NCBI GenBank assembly: GCA_965153455.1
Contig: OZ234500.1
Coordinates: 6,386,001-6,450,000 of the forward strand
Direction: 5' to 3'
Length of the DNA stretch: 64,000 nucleotides
Origin: Sphagnum compactum
Taxonomy: Eukaryota; Bryophyta; Sphagnopsida; Sphagnales
The position numbers and the translations under genes were made by a program. The notes beneath the pieces are model-generated. The model saw only the letters and a program-made list of their open reading frames with translations, did not search any database and had not been told where the DNA came from. How positions within the stretch are numbered: position 1 is the first letter of the stretch; the number at the start of each line of letters is the position of its first letter. This document shows, one piece after another, positions 36,700-50,234 of this stretch.

Positions 36700-37968
36700 C
36701 AGTGCTCACAACATAGTATGCCCTCCAATCCTAATCATCCTAACGCGGAGGAGGCTGCCAAATTTGGTTTGGTCTCTCTAACTGTTGGTAGGGCCCAATG
36801 GAATGCATTTTTTCAAAAAAGTTTGTTGCAAGGGTTTGGTCTATTGGCTCCGGCCCTGAGGTAGTCCTCCTGACCCTGAGGTAGAGAGCCTATGGAATGA
36901 TGGAGAGGAGTTCATTTGGGACCACATTCCCGGACATATGTTCAACCCCTGTTATTATGCAATGTGGGTTAAGCTTTTGGGAACTTCATGGAACATTTCA
37001 GCCTGATATGATGCTCAGAAATCAGCATTATTGAAGTGACATAGCATTGGGTTTGGGACATCTAATCATAAATTGAACCAAGACATTTTGTCAAATTCAT
37101 TTCATAGCATCAAAATATGTCTTTTACAATTGGTCCTATTCGATTATATAGTCATTTTGTTAGTCGTTTTTAAAGTCATTTATGTCATTTTTTAATCATT
37201 TTTCTCATTGTAGTTGAATAGGACAAGTCGTAAAAAAAATGTTTTGACGTTATGTTTGTAATAGATTCTGTTTTTGATTTTTTTTTTCTTTTCACATGCA
37301 AGACATCACCTAGTTAAATAACATCATCTTTCATAAATATGATCAAAATTTGGGCCTTGCAAAGTGTATAGTCCATCATTGCCATAACCATTAACAAGGG
37401 GTGTGTCACATTGTGACCTTGCCATTTACATTTTAAAATATCTTAAAGCAAAAAAAGAATTATGAAAACTCAAATATTTCACCATGCAAAAATATACCTA
37501 ATCTTCCAAAAATGCTCTAAAAGAAACCAAAATCCTTCAAGATATTATAACTCTATAATTAATCTCAAGTTTCAACACAAGCCAAAATATCATCTTTCAA
37601 AAATCCTCATATAAAATTAGACCTATTACCTAGGGGCCAAAATCCCTTAAGCTACTATACTTTATAGTGAATCTAAACACAATATCCCTGCTCGCCAATA
37701 AACTGTATGTATATTATTCACAATTACCTTCTTATTCCTTTCTTGCAAGTCCACTATAAAATAGTAACAACATGCCTTTTATCAATTCCATTCAAATATA
37801 TGAAAGGTGTACAATCAAATGTAACTGCTCCAACATGCAATTCACGAAATTGTTAACTCAAAATTGGAAATGCCAAAACCTTAATAGCAAATCATCGTAA
37901 AGCTAGCATGAAATGGTATTAAGAACATCCACAATTGCCTTCATGTTTGTGTATATGAAATATTGTTC
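36700..37968 (+). repeat. Direct repeat, copy B (upstream of kinase-jacalin gene)
   Basis: Second copy of the sequence at 29855-30860, same orientation, with extra sequence in the middle (about 37390-37720). It brackets the kinase-jacalin gene together with copy A. Confidence 0.75.
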
Positions 37969-39269
37969 ATGAATGAATGTAAGTGGTGTATCCAAAATCT
38001 TATGAATACAATCATTCAATGAAATTTTGTATGAAACAATTGTTCCAAATTATAAACCATTTTCAAAGTAATACAAATCTTCTCACACTTATTGTTAATC
38101 ATGATGGATATGTTGACCATCGTGTCAAACTTGCCATCACACAAAAAATTGTTGTATAGTCTTCACAAATTCTCTTCAACTACAATGGCATGTATATATA
38201 ACTTAGCACATCTTGTTGTTTTTTCTTTATGTGTTGTTCATATCACACTCGTCACGTGCTCGACACATCATGATGTTATATTCTAAACCATTGTGTATAT
38301 GTAGATGATACAACCATGAATTGTCCACCTTCCATACTTTTATATATTTTCTCCACACATGTCCGCATTCTAATGCATCATATTAACTCGAACTTGTTTT
38401 CTTCCTTCTATGTTAAAGGGTTCAGTTTGCTTAACCTAAAATTTTGCTAATTCATATCACAAACAAATACCTTTGACCATTTGAAATTGTTCACTAAAGC
38501 ACCATCTAAGGCTTCAATTTTGAAATGAAATGGGTTAAACCCACTTTTTTTAGTGTTGATGTGGCCTAACATTTCAAAGCCTTTAGCACAAGGTTTTTAA
38601 TTCCAAAAAAAGGTTTTAGATTTGGAGCATGGGGTCTTTGATTTCGAACCCACTTGGAATCAAAAATTTGAAATCCTAACTTAAAATTAGATGTGAATAC
38701 ACTTGAATATTTTTACAATTTGAATTTATACAAACATGATTGATTTGCAAGGGTCCAAACTCCAAACCTTTTGCTTGGAAGCAAAAACCCCACGCTAAGG
38801 GCTTTGAAATTGCAAGCGACAAGAAAACAAATCTTTGCCATAATTTAATGCAATATTCTTTAAAACAAGGGGTATGGTAAAAGTATGGCTCATTATTGTT
38901 GTGTGAACTTGTGGACAATAGACGAATATGGGATCAAAATTATGTACTTTAATTATTTAGTTATGAAGATCTATGTTCTTGTTTCATAAAATATTTATTC
39001 ATATTTATTTTGTATGTATAATTATTATGTCATAATCATCTTTCCAACCATGGATTTTACACATTCACAAACAATGTCAAAATCTTTGAAAATCAAATTT
39101 TCAATTATCTTTCACAAGTTTATTCTATAAAATTCTTAATTCATTACGACAAATTATTCTTTTCAAGTGAAGGTGTTTTCAAAGGCCCCAAACATCCATT
39201 TATATACTAAGCAAAATGAAATTAAACAAGAATTTTTAAAAAAAATTACACCTCACATATGTCATTGTG

Positions 39270-39500
39270 TGATTGAGTCATGCACATTAATTTATAACAT
39301 GATTTTTTTAGTGAGTCACCATCTTTGAATCCTACGCAATAATTTATAACATGATTTTTTTAATAAGTCATCATCTTTGAATTGTGCACATTAATTTTTG
39401 TCATGACTTTTGTAATGAATCACCAACTTGATTCATGCACATTAATTTGTGTTATAATGTTTTTTAACGAGTCGCCATATTTGAGCCATGCACATTTATT
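39270..39500. repeat. About 52-bp tandem repeat, 5 copies
   Basis: Units carry TGCACATTAATTT, a T-run and GAGTCACCATCTTTGA at spacings of 49-54 bp. Directly followed by a second array with a different unit. Confidence 0.8.
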
Positions 39501-39584
39501 GAAATTATAACTAATTGGTGATGACTTACCAAATCATATTAAATTATAAAACCCCACCATCTAATAGATTACCAATGCTAACTC

Positions 39585-39720
39585 GTAAATAATTATATAA
39601 TTTATCATACCAATGTCAACCCTTAGATAATTACATAATTATCATACTAATGTCAATCCCTAGATAATTTCATAATTATCATATTTATGTTAACCTCTAA
39701 GCAATTACATAATTATCAAA
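39585..39720. repeat. 37-bp tandem repeat, about 4 copies
   Basis: Units of TAGATAATTACATAATTATCATACTAATGTCAA type (33 of 37 positions given by drifted copies) at 37-39 bp spacing. Confidence 0.75.
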
Positions 39721-42046
39721 TTATTTACATAAAGTTACAAATCAACATCCACATTGGGGGTGGGGGCTTATACCTTTCATTAAACACTAATCCATTTTTT
39801 CCTTTGTATTTTGAGCACGTTCTTTAATTTCAATTTTCTTGAGATCGGAATTATTTTTTTCAAAGATTTGCCAATCTGGTGGGGGGCCTTTGAGAAATTA
39901 CTATCCAACCTAGACAATAACTTTTAGAGGCCACAAGTTCTTATTTCTTTTTTTTTCATTTAATTTAATTTTTTTTCAAAAATGGATTGATTCATTACAC
40001 ATGTGAAGGTTCCATATAGCCTTGGCACATGCACATCTAAGCCCCCCTAAAGCCTTTGCTTTTGCCCTTACTTTGACCCCAAACAAAAAACATAGGCAAA
40101 TTAACACATTTTTTATGAGCAACATGCCGATAATTTTAGCCGTTGTAGATTTAAGCAAGACAAATATTAAGTTTTTTAAAAAAATTTATGTAAAAGGGGT
40201 AAATATTCAAATCCATTTTTATCATATTTTAAGATTTAATTTTTTTACAAGATATTTAATTTTGGGGTTTAGTTTCTTTTTTGGGTTTTAGCATTTTGAA
40301 CTTTTTGATTTTTTGGGCTTTTCATATTTTGTGTTTTCTTATTTTGTGAGTGTAAAGTTTGCAATAAATTTTAATTATTCATATTTGAATTTCATGGTTA
40401 GTGTTTGTAGTGTATTCAATGATGATTGACATTGTGTTATTGGTATTTTTTTGGATCATGTTGAAATTTTGAGGATTAATTATCATAAAAAAAAATTGAT
40501 TCAGTGAAAAAATTGTTTTCAAAGTTCGAAGAATAAATTGATTAATTAATTTTTTAATCAAGTTTAAAACCCTAGCCCTAATACACATTTTTAATAAAAT
40601 TTGATACAAGAAAATTAAAACAAAAAATCACTTAAAAAAAACCTTAATATGTATACATACACAAAGATTCAAAATCAAAGAAAAAAATCTAAAAAAGTTG
40701 ATGAAGACAACTTCACTCTCAAATACATACCAATGTAAGAAGAATACAAATGTTTTAAAACAAAAATAAGTTTCTACACTTTGAAAAGTCTCAATTAATA
40801 TCTTATGTAGTTAATAAATGTTTTATTGTGGTAAACTATTAAATAGTAAACACTTCTATTTTACCCTTGTACTTTTTTTATATGGGGCATAACTATAACA
40901 AATCTTGTAGCTATGAAACCCCACATCCATGCCCAGGGGCTTTAGCAATAGGCAAAGGGGGACATTGCCACTTTAACCCCCCATTTGCCCCTTTAAGTTG
41001 TGCATGTGCCTAATTTAATATAAAAAGTTTCCATATACAGAGCCTTCTAGATTTTCAACCTCCATCAACTTACTGACCTAGGGGATTTCAAATGTAAAAG
41101 GCCTTCTATATGGAACCTTCTCTTATACATAATGGCCATCCGATTTTCTTAAGCCTCACCTCCCAAAAAACCAATATATTGCAGTTCCTCCATTTGCAGT
41201 TACTTTAGGAAATGAAAATCTTTAGGGTTTTTTAAAGAGGCAAAGCCCTCAAACTAGGGTACTAAGGTAAATAGGCCAATGATTAAACATTTAGTATGTC
41301 AATCAACTTTAAATCTTATTGGGTGCCTCTTTTTTTCTAGTATCTTCAGATAAAGTGTAGAAGAATAGAGGGCACACCCAATGCCTTTTAAATCGCTTAA
41401 ATCTAATCAAAATTGAGGAAGTTATGCCCTTTTAAAAATCTGGTGGTAAATATGATTAAAAAAAAAACTTCAAACACATCAAAGTTCAAGAAAGTTTACT
41501 TACTCACCTATAACCAAATAAGGATATCTTGCTTGATAGATGTCTTCTATCCTGATCATTAAAATAGATGAAAGTTTCAATAATGAGCATTTGCAAAATA
41601 ACCATTTAGTTTTGAACATGTGGCTAAGATCTTCATAAAACTTAGAACTACAAATCGACAGTTATGGGATTATAAGCTCCTGTTCACCAAACTCGCTGCA
41701 AGTCTATGGGTGCAGTGGTGGGCACAAGATTTTTTGGACACCCATCACCAGGAAGCGCAACAACACACTAAGCACCAGCTTTTTTACATAGTCATCACCA
41801 AGAAGCAAGAGATTTCTACCATAGTCGTCACCAAGAATAAACACATTGGTTTTCTTGAAGGTTGGATGTTAGCAAACATTGGTTTTCTTGGACATCTATC
41901 CCTAGAAAGATGAAGAGCAATAGGTTTGTAGCCAAGAAGAAGTAACAAGCAATGCATCACATGTTAAATGACAATGTCAGGAAGAACAGGCACATCAATA
42001 GGAACAACACATCACAAGGAAGAAGATGCACTTGAACTTGCTTGAA

Positions 42047-42310
42047 TGTTGTTGCAAAATTTTGGTTGTATTTCGTGTTCTTGAAACTTTCACCTCAAAA
42101 TTCCATCATTATTGCAATCTACACTAGTCTTTTGGACACGTCTTTGAACTTTGAGTTCGAAATTTCAATGTTGTTGAAGCTTATTTTGGTTGTATGGGCA
42201 TGTTCTTGAAATTTTCACCTTGAAACTCCATCATTGGTGTAGCTTGCATTAATCTTCTAGACATGTTTTTGAAACTTTGAGCTCAAAATTTCAATGTTGT
42301 TGAAGCCTAT
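42047..42310. repeat. About 124-bp tandem repeat, 2 copies plus a fragment
   Basis: TGTTGTTG starts at 42047, 42169 and 42295. Units share TGTTCTTGAAA, CCATCATT and GACACGT/GACATGT blocks. Confidence 0.8.
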
Positions 42311-43249
42311 TCTAGTCTTTTAATCTTTTGGGTGTTCTTGAGTTACTTCTACTTTGGTTTTAGTTTTGGTGATCCTAGATCATGTTCTCCCCTAGTGCTG
42401 GTTCCAATGGTGACCATATGTATCCCTTTTATTTAATCATTAGAAAACAACAACCTTGCTGCTCGAGGCCCTCTTATTTGTTGTTTAGCTCGTGCTCATT
42501 GCCTAGCTTGTTGCTGAACCCAAGTTGTGCATCCAAGATTCGCACCCATGTACTACATAGATCTATTCGCAAGCCTATTTGAAAGTTCTGGTGAAATCTA
42601 TCATCGACCTCCTTGATAACTATTAGAGTCCAAGCTGTAGTAAATTGTGCACGCTTTTCAGTAATTTTGATAACTATTCTATCTGCTATAGTCCCCAACT
42701 CTGCTATTCTTTTGGCTCATTTATCCTCTCATTCCTTTTTTTTTCCTTTTCTGATTTCCTCTATAGCTACCTTGTCCATGGTTTTTTTTATAGAATATTT
42801 AAATATTCAACAAAAGTCACAACATTGTGACTAGAGTAATCAATTATTGGTTTTTTCCCCCTTATGTGTCTTGTAGGTACATGAGGTAATGAGAGCAATT
42901 GTGCAACCTCATGGTTTCTTGAATAACTCTTGGTTTCTTGCACCAATTTAGAAGTAACTTCATGTAGGTTTACAATCTCTTCTGCTCTTCTATCAAAGTA
43001 CGACTTTGAAACATGTCTACATAATAGTGTTGGTCAATTCTAACCTATTGGTAGGATATTGATCTGCAGGTGTTGTTTGATGGATTGATGTTTCAATTAT
43101 ATGGAGAAGTTCTACAACAACAAATTCCTCCCTCCATTGTCAACTTCGATTGCAATCAATTTCTTCTTATGATGTGTATTCTTCTTGATCATTTCCATGG
43201 TTGTTGTATTATAATGTAAATTTTTGAAGGTTGAGTCTTGTTATCCATT

Positions 43250-44480
43250 GCCTTGGGGTTGAAGTGTCAAATACATGTAGCCTTGAACCTAACTTTGATG
43301 TTTTTCTTTGTGAGAGATTGATCTAGATGGCTTGGTCTACCCACCCAACCAAAATGATCTTATTTGGCTCCATGTGATTGTCTCTAAACATAGTTGCATC
43401 CCTAACCTTTTTAAATGTTATTTTAAATGGCTTGAAACAAAACACATCTAATGGCTATAGAGCATGTGATGTATGAGATGGTAACATACTTATGTCTAAC
43501 CCAAAGTCTTATGCTTGTTTTGTTGCTTTTAGGGTAACATGACTACCATGCGTATCCAAAACTAATAAGTGTTGATTAATAAGAGACATTCCACTTGGAA
43601 AATACTTTTTGAAGATAGTTAAGAATTCTTTGAATAAGAAAGAAACCATCTAAGCTTTTTTCGGCATTGCCATGTAGGTTCCTGGTTTGCAAAGTTTGAC
43701 TTAATCATTTCATAATCTTCATTATGAGAAAACTATGTCCATTGCAACTTGTTTAATGCAATTAGAAAATATCCAATAAAATTAAATTATAACTAAAAAG
43801 TGTTTGATAAAACTAGATTACAACTAGATAGACTAGTTACAATGGACATGATTTTCTCATAGTGCTTTCACCTCTGAAAGTGTAGAACCGTGGTAAAACA
43901 CTTCATGTAACATTTACTGCATAGTTTATAATTAACCACTTTCGAGACTTGGGGATGGTGCTATAAACTACATTTGCTATAAATCTCTTAGTTGTAACCC
44001 TTGTTCTAGATTGTTTACTAACCTGAACCCCTGTTTCATTTAAATTCCATACATGATCTTTAGTGTAATTATGTTGGATGTATAATGATTACAAGTTGGT
44101 GTAAAATGAATTGTAGGAAGTGAGTGTTTGTCCTTATGCTATGTAGATTTCTAATCCTTCTACTTGTCAAATGCTCACTTTTAAGTGTGTCCACTTGAAC
44201 CAATACCACTACCTATTGCTTGGTATTCCATAGATCGAAATGGTGTATCCTTTGTTTGTGTTAGTTTTGCAACCTTCATTTTCAATTGTTGTAGGCTTAT
44301 GGACAATCCACATTCTTGCATGTTTAAGGTCCATTTGATCATTACAACATCCTCTTCTTCTATAAGCACACCTCTTGGTCTCATTTTCTTAGATTTGGTT
44401 TTTTCGTTTAGGTGGTCAATAAGGGAGTTCATTGAGATGCATAGTAGTGACATACGAAATACAAGTATTTTTCGAAGGTG
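43250..44480 (-). pseudogene. Decayed pogo/CENP-B-type DDE transposase
   Basis: Read on the minus strand across frames. An HTH-like N part is seen around 44440-44240 (LIEEEDVVMIKWTLNMQE). Near 43930 comes a TIPKSREW-like piece. The core DDE segment lies around 43600-43450, where pieces read LLVLDTHGSHVT and LPSHTSHAL followed by PLDVFCFKPFK. A tail near 43400-43330 reads VRDATMFRDNH...GWVDQAI. The order and motifs match the DDE_1 superfamily transposases with a CENP-B-like DNA-binding half. Many stops and frameshifts separate the pieces, so it is dead. Terminal inverted repeats were not found by eye. Confidence 0.75.
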
Positions 44481-44519
44481 CTCAAAAAGAAGTATTTTCA
44501 AGTATTTTTTAAAAAGCAT

Positions 44520-46946
44520 TATAAAAATACAAAGGCTTGAAAATTGGCCTTTGTATCAAGTATTTTCAAGTATTTTTAAAAAAGCCGAAAAAAACGTAAA
44601 ATACGCGTATGTTTGAATCGAATTGAGAGTATGTCACTACTATGTTGAGATGTTCCATGACTTATTAGCCCTCCTTAGGGAATGTGACCCTTTTTCAATA
44701 ATATCAATTTTTTTTTTAACACTTCATTTGTCCACATGCCTCTTTTGGTTTTTGAAGGCATTCAATTCAGCTGTGGTGATGATCTTCTATTCTGTGGGTG
44801 AGAAGTAGGGGGAAGAATTTCCTTGTTAGCTGCAAGGTTTATTGCTTGCAAATCCAACATGTTGTTCCATCTCCTATGCGGGACTATCAAATTCATGATT
44901 GTTTATCTTTTCCTAGTCCTAACTTCTAGCAACTTGGTGGAATGCGTTTTGACCCCACCAAGGGTATGCTTTTTTCTTCCTTGTAACAACCCTAGAATCC
45001 AGAATGTGTAGTAAATCTAGAAATTTTGTTATAACATGTTCATAGAATTGTTATAATAGAGTATAATAACTTATAAAATTTTATAAAATCATCCCAATCC
45101 AAATCAACATCTTTTGTTATTGTGCATGTAGTGGGGAGAAATATGTAGGAACAATTGATATGATTTAGCTAATCTTTAGCTTTCTTGAAGCTCCTTGATG
45201 TAGCATTTTGAACTATGAATTTTTAAATCCAATAGTATTCCAAATATTTTTGGAACCTCTAATTGTAAATCTAGTCTACAATTTCAACTTGTATGTTTGA
45301 TGTTGATCCCTTTTCTACATGCTCTACTTTCACCTTTTGCAAATCTACTTTTGAACCTAGTTTTTGCTTTTCTACATGCTCTACTTTCACCTTTTGTAAA
45401 TCTACTTTTGAACCTAACTTTTGTTTTTTTATTGTTTTACTTTCTCTTGGAGACCTGTTTTCTACAAGTAAACTCTCAGACTTGGACTATTGTTGTCTAC
45501 GTGTTCTACTGTCACTAGTAGGTCATAATTCCTCAACACTACAACATTAGGACTTAAAAATTCTAAGGAAAATTGGAATTATTCTTCTACCCTAGTTCAT
45601 AGAGAAGACCTATTTGGAGCTTAGATTAAAAATAGAAAATGATGTACTCAATTTATGTAAGCTTTGTTACAATTTAAACTTTGATTTGTGCCCTTTTTCT
45701 TTGTTTTTGTGGAAGGAATGTTCAATTTTTATGCATAGTGAGAATCTTTGGGGACTTTCCTTTGGGGCTAATAAATGTGGTGCCTTGAAGGATTTAAAGA
45801 AAGGATGTCTTTTACTAATCCTTGTGCATTGTATCCTTGTTAGGTTTAGAGTTTATTAATGAACGATTTCATACCCTTTAATGTGAGCCTAAACCCCCAT
45901 AACCAAACAGTCAATTTTTCATTTGCATTTTGCTTACGTTGGTTCTCTGAAAATAATTAAGCCCACCCAAAACAAGTATGTGCATTACAATGGGTTGGTT
46001 CTCTACCATAACCAAACATGACTACATAAGACATTGTGCCTTTTTTTTTGTTATGGCTTTTTCCCATGCCCATAACCACACATAAAAAAAATTTAAATCG
46101 TTTGGATTATATGAAAAGACCAAACATATTATTTCAAGACCGGACGTTTGGTCATAGGGTTACATTCAAAACGCTTGCACAAAGGACTGCGACCATTCAC
46201 TGGCACTGGTCTGCACAACAAGGGTGTTCATTCACTGGGTGATGTTCGGTGGGGGGCATGTTTACCCTACCAGAAGTGGGCTTGCTCTCCACTCCACCCT
46301 GAGCAAGCCCTTCTCATGCTGTCCTCATCCTTGGGCTTTACCTTACACTAATAACCGGGGCAGTGTACACATTCCATTCCAAATCTAAGTTACAATGGAG
46401 TGCAAAAGAAAGAAAGAAAGAAATAAATAAATAACTTCATCAAACAGCCATAAACATGGACCCCCACTGCCTTATTAAACTGCCTGCGAAAAAATAGGTA
46501 TAAATACATAGATCTATGGGGAGAGAAAGTAGGACCCCAAATTCTGATGGAAATAGTCATTTTGGATTCACTGTTCTGAGAATGGACAGAGAAGACCGGG
46601 AAAAAAAAAAATGAGTTCTCATTTTGCACTCCAAATCCATATTCATTCATATCTCCTGTCTGTTTCCAAGCAGTTCCTGCTTTTGTAACTCTCTGAAAGG
46701 ATCAAGTGTTATAGCCCTAATAGTTAAGCTGCAAATCTCATGAATCATGTGTCCTTTTCACAGATCGTGAACTGATTCTTCTGAGTGGCGTGGTGTGTTT
46801 GGTCATATAGATAGGAAGGAGAGCACAAAAGCTTACTTTCTTTGCAAAGATCACGGTTTTTTTGGTGCAAATCCAGTAGTGGGCAAAGCTATGTCAAGCT
46901 AAATGCACTTGCTGGATTAGGTGGTCTAAACCCAAGCAAAGGAGCT
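44520..46946. other. Spacer upstream of the WAT1-like gene
   Basis: AT-rich, no gene recognised apart from a small duplication at 45314-45427. The last few hundred bases should hold the promoter and 5' leader of the WAT1-like gene; no clear TATA box chosen. Confidence 0.5.
45314..45427. repeat. 57-bp tandem duplication
   Basis: Two nearly identical units beginning CTACATGCTCTACTTTCACC at 45315 and 45372, differing at a few positions. A frame runs through both but has no known motif. Confidence 0.9.
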
Positions 46947-49451
46947 ATGAGAAGGGTTGGTTCAAATGGGGGGTGCTTTGAAAATTCTGAGAGTCAGTGG
47001 CCTGTGCATGCTGCATTGTTGGTGGCCCAGTTGTTGTCAGGAGGTTACTATGTCATCATCAAAATGGCACTTGTTAATGAGATGAACTTGATTGTGCTCA
47101 GTGTTTATCGAGATCTTCTTGCTCTGGTGTTTCTGATTCCAGCTGCTTGGCTTATTGAAAGGTTGGTTTTTTTGTCCATCCCATTGTTTAAGGTAGTGCT
47201 TGCTTGCTTGCTTGCAGCAGGTAGAATGCAAAATGATACAGTAGCCCTAACTCTATGATCATTTCTCTGGATCTGTGATCCTTGCTGAAGTCATTGTCTT
47301 TTGCAGGCAGAACTTCTTCCGGCTCTCCCGGGATGTGGTCCTCTGGCTTCTTGTCCTTGGGTTGATTGGGTGAGTACCAAAACATGTGAACCATCCAGAG
47401 AATTTATTTGTTTTTCAAGAATTCTCACTGAATTTCTTGCTGTGATTCATTTCAGTATACTTGGGGGTGGCTTTGTGCTATATCTGCAGTATATTTGGAA
47501 GCCAATTCCTGTTGTTCAAGGGCATCAGTTTGACTTCTACAGAGGTTTCAGTAGCAATGCATCCTTTGATTCCAGTGTTCACTGCAGTCGTGGCAATTGT
47601 TTTCAGGTGATGAATTCTCCCCCTTTGGACACAACTTTACAATCAATTTCATTAGAGAGATGTATTTTCAACTTCTGATTAGCTTTAGATTGCTGTCATT
47701 GAGGTAGAAAATGAGCAGGAAGTATCACTGTATAGTAAGGGATTGCCAGTGAAACTGTTCATTGTCTTACCATACCAACAGCAAGCAGTCCTCATACACA
47801 CCCACCAGAAAAACCAAGGATATACAGTACTTTCATTAATAATTGGTAACAATTGATAGACATCTCCCCTTGCCACGTGTTTTTTATCTTTGGGCTCTTT
47901 TGGAGCCCACATCTTTTGGTGCCCAATCCTGCCCACCAGTGGGAGATGCTCGTGGTCATGCAAGCTTCAGCTTGCATCCCTCTTCTTCCAAACAGAAAGT
48001 GTAGGATAAACTGAGTTAGATCTGCAGGCCAGAGGGAGAGGGTTTGTAGACAGACAGTTTAAATTCTGAGGCTTCTGTTTCTTCAAGTGAAGGGTGGAAG
48101 CAGTGTGGTGGCACAGGCGAGACGGGCAAGCAAAAGTTGCAGGGATTATAATCTGTTGTGCTGGAGCAATTCTCATGACCTTCTACAAAGGACCTGTTGT
48201 CCTTGGTGCAAAGCCAACCTCCACTCTGGAAGCAGCTAGCACAAGTATGATCAAGGAACCTGTGCATTTACCTGGATCTGGGATACCCCATACCACAATT
48301 GATGGCTGGCAGATTGGTGTTCTTTGCTTGATCGGAAACTGTCTTTGCATGGGAACAAACATCAATCTTCAGGTGTGTCTGTGTCTCCCCTTGTTGGCAT
48401 GCTCTCAGTACTGCATCTATGATTGGATTGTCTTGTAATCTATGCCAATACCAGCAAGTACTGTAATAGTCCCAAATACATAGTTGAGTGTGACTATTTT
48501 TTGGGTGTTTAGGTTCCAGTATTGCGACGGTTTCCAGCTCCTGTGTCACTGATTGCATACTCATATGCTTTTGGCACAGTATTCATGGGTATTGCGGCCA
48601 TTTTTTTGGTGAATGACACATCTGCTTGGGCTCTTTCTTGGGACATGGATCTCGTAGCTATTTTGTATAATGTACAAACTCTCATCCTTAAAAACCCCCT
48701 TGTTGTGAGATTTTCTTCGATAGATTTTCCCTTCAGGTTTCCTTAGATGATAACCTAACTTTGCACATCCTCAGTATCAACTGAGACATGATGCTATTGT
48801 TGCCCGTGAGTCAATCCTGAATACAATGTTCATTTGGTAAACAGTGAGAATAAAACTGATTGGCATATTGTTGGTACTTTCAGGGAATTATATCTTCTGC
48901 AATAAATTTAGCAATTATGACCTGGGCTCTGTCCAAAGTGGGACCCCTGTTTGTGGCCAGTTATATTCCTCTCCAGCCCGTCTCTGCAACAGTCTTAGCC
49001 CTAATCTTCTTGAAAAGCAGTGTCTACTTGGGCAGGTAACTACAGAATGCTTGCACCCATGCTTTTTGTAGTCCGTGCATCTGCCATGTCATTACAAGAA
49101 ATGACATGCTTCTCACACAAGAAAGAATGCCATTACCTCAATTTGCCTTGTCCTGGTTCTCTTAATCGTGAGTATGGAGATTTCTCGATACTTGTGAGTT
49201 TTATTGGTAAATATGCTTGGCAACTGGTGCCAATTTCATTTTGTGGGTGCAGTATCTTAGGGACAGTCATGATCATACTGGGATTGCTGTCTGTCTCCTG
49301 GGCTCATCAAGAGTCAGCTCGGTACCGGTCACTCTCTGAAGTGATAGGGAGGAGTGTTCACTCGCATGACAGTCAACTCGCAGGCACACATGGATTGGAC
49401 TATAGGACACCACTGCTTCAGGTAAAAGGGAATCCTTCCCTGCATTTGTAA
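46947..49451 (+). CDS. WAT1-related transporter (EamA/UMAMIT family)
   Basis: Seven exons splice in frame to 1185 nt (394 aa): 46947-47161, 47307-47369, 47490-47606, 48093-48372, 48513-48671, 48884-49035, 49253-49451. All donors are GT and acceptors AG. The protein shows about ten hydrophobic segments in two EamA halves: ALLVAQLLSGGYYVIIKMAL, SVYRDLLALVFLIPAAWL, LWLLVLGLIGIFG, HPLIPVFTAVVAIVF, then VAGIIICCAGAILMTFYKG, IGVLCLIGNCLCMGTNI, LIAYSYAFGTVFMGIAAIFL, KVGPLFVASYIPLQPV and TVMIILGLLSVSWA. Known: relatives move amino acids or auxin across the vacuolar or plasma membrane; substrate here unknown. Start chosen at 46947, just before the first membrane segment; 35 more in-frame codons exist upstream (GTG/ATG at 46842). 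The last exon could instead splice to a GCC-TAG end near 49550. Confidence 0.9.
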
Positions 49452-50230
49452 CCTGGATTGTTTTGTTGTTGAGGGAGCCTCTAGTTTTAACCAAATGATC
49501 TTTGATGTCATGTGTGCCATCTTTCTTAATGGGATCTTGTTGTCCAGGCCTAGCAATGTTTTTGGTCTGGTGTAATGGGCATGTATCTTTCATGGATCCC
49601 CCAAAAGCCAGTGACCAGTTTGCTTGTAAGTCCTCTTGTGATGCACTAGCTGCACCAACTTATTCTGTGATATGCTGGATGGTGATTGCTTTACAGGGAT
49701 ATCCATAACTTGGGCAGTTGACATTCTGTATGAGTGTAAAATTTATTCGTTCTGTACAAACAGATCAGTAATTTTGACCTGTTTTAGATGATGCATCTCC
49801 TACAACTTTGGACAAGAGTCTCAGTTGTCTGAGGTTCTTCTTCTTCATAGTTTGTGGCTTGCAAGCAGGTGCCTGATGTGCAAACCTAATCCCCTACATA
49901 TCAGTTCTTTCCTTTGCAGCAAAGTACAATCATGCTGACCTTAAGCTGGCACCTGTGGTCCTGTGTGCCATCAGCAGGTTTTGATGTCTCTGTTCATGTT
50001 TCTCAATCTTTAGCTAGGCAGGAACTGAATAAAGCCTTCTGAAATACTAAATAGAAAAGCTGAAAGGAAACCCCTTAAGGAAACATACACCATGGAAACC
50101 ACAGCAGGCACATTCAGATCAGTTTCCATGCCAAGTTTCATGGAGGTTGGCATCTTGTAATCTACATAGAGCTGCATGTGTGTAGATGCAGCACCTTGCA
50201 AGAAGAAAACCAGGGCAGATTTTGATTATA
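49452..50230. other. 3' region of the WAT1-like gene
   Basis: Probably 3' UTR and spacer. No second gene seen before the PPR remnant on the other strand. Confidence 0.5.
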
Positions 50231-50234
50231 TTAA

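Larger units (their letters stand above)
37970..43240. other. Long AT-rich intergenic region with minisatellites
   Basis: No gene recognised. Contains arrays at 39270-39500, 39585-39720 and 42047-42310, described separately. Short open frames here have no motifs. Confidence 0.55.

Noticed and set aside
29855-37968. Direct repeats as the two LTRs of an element carrying the kinase gene
   Set aside because: No TG...CA ends, primer site, polypurine tract or target duplication, and the copies differ in length by about 260 bp.
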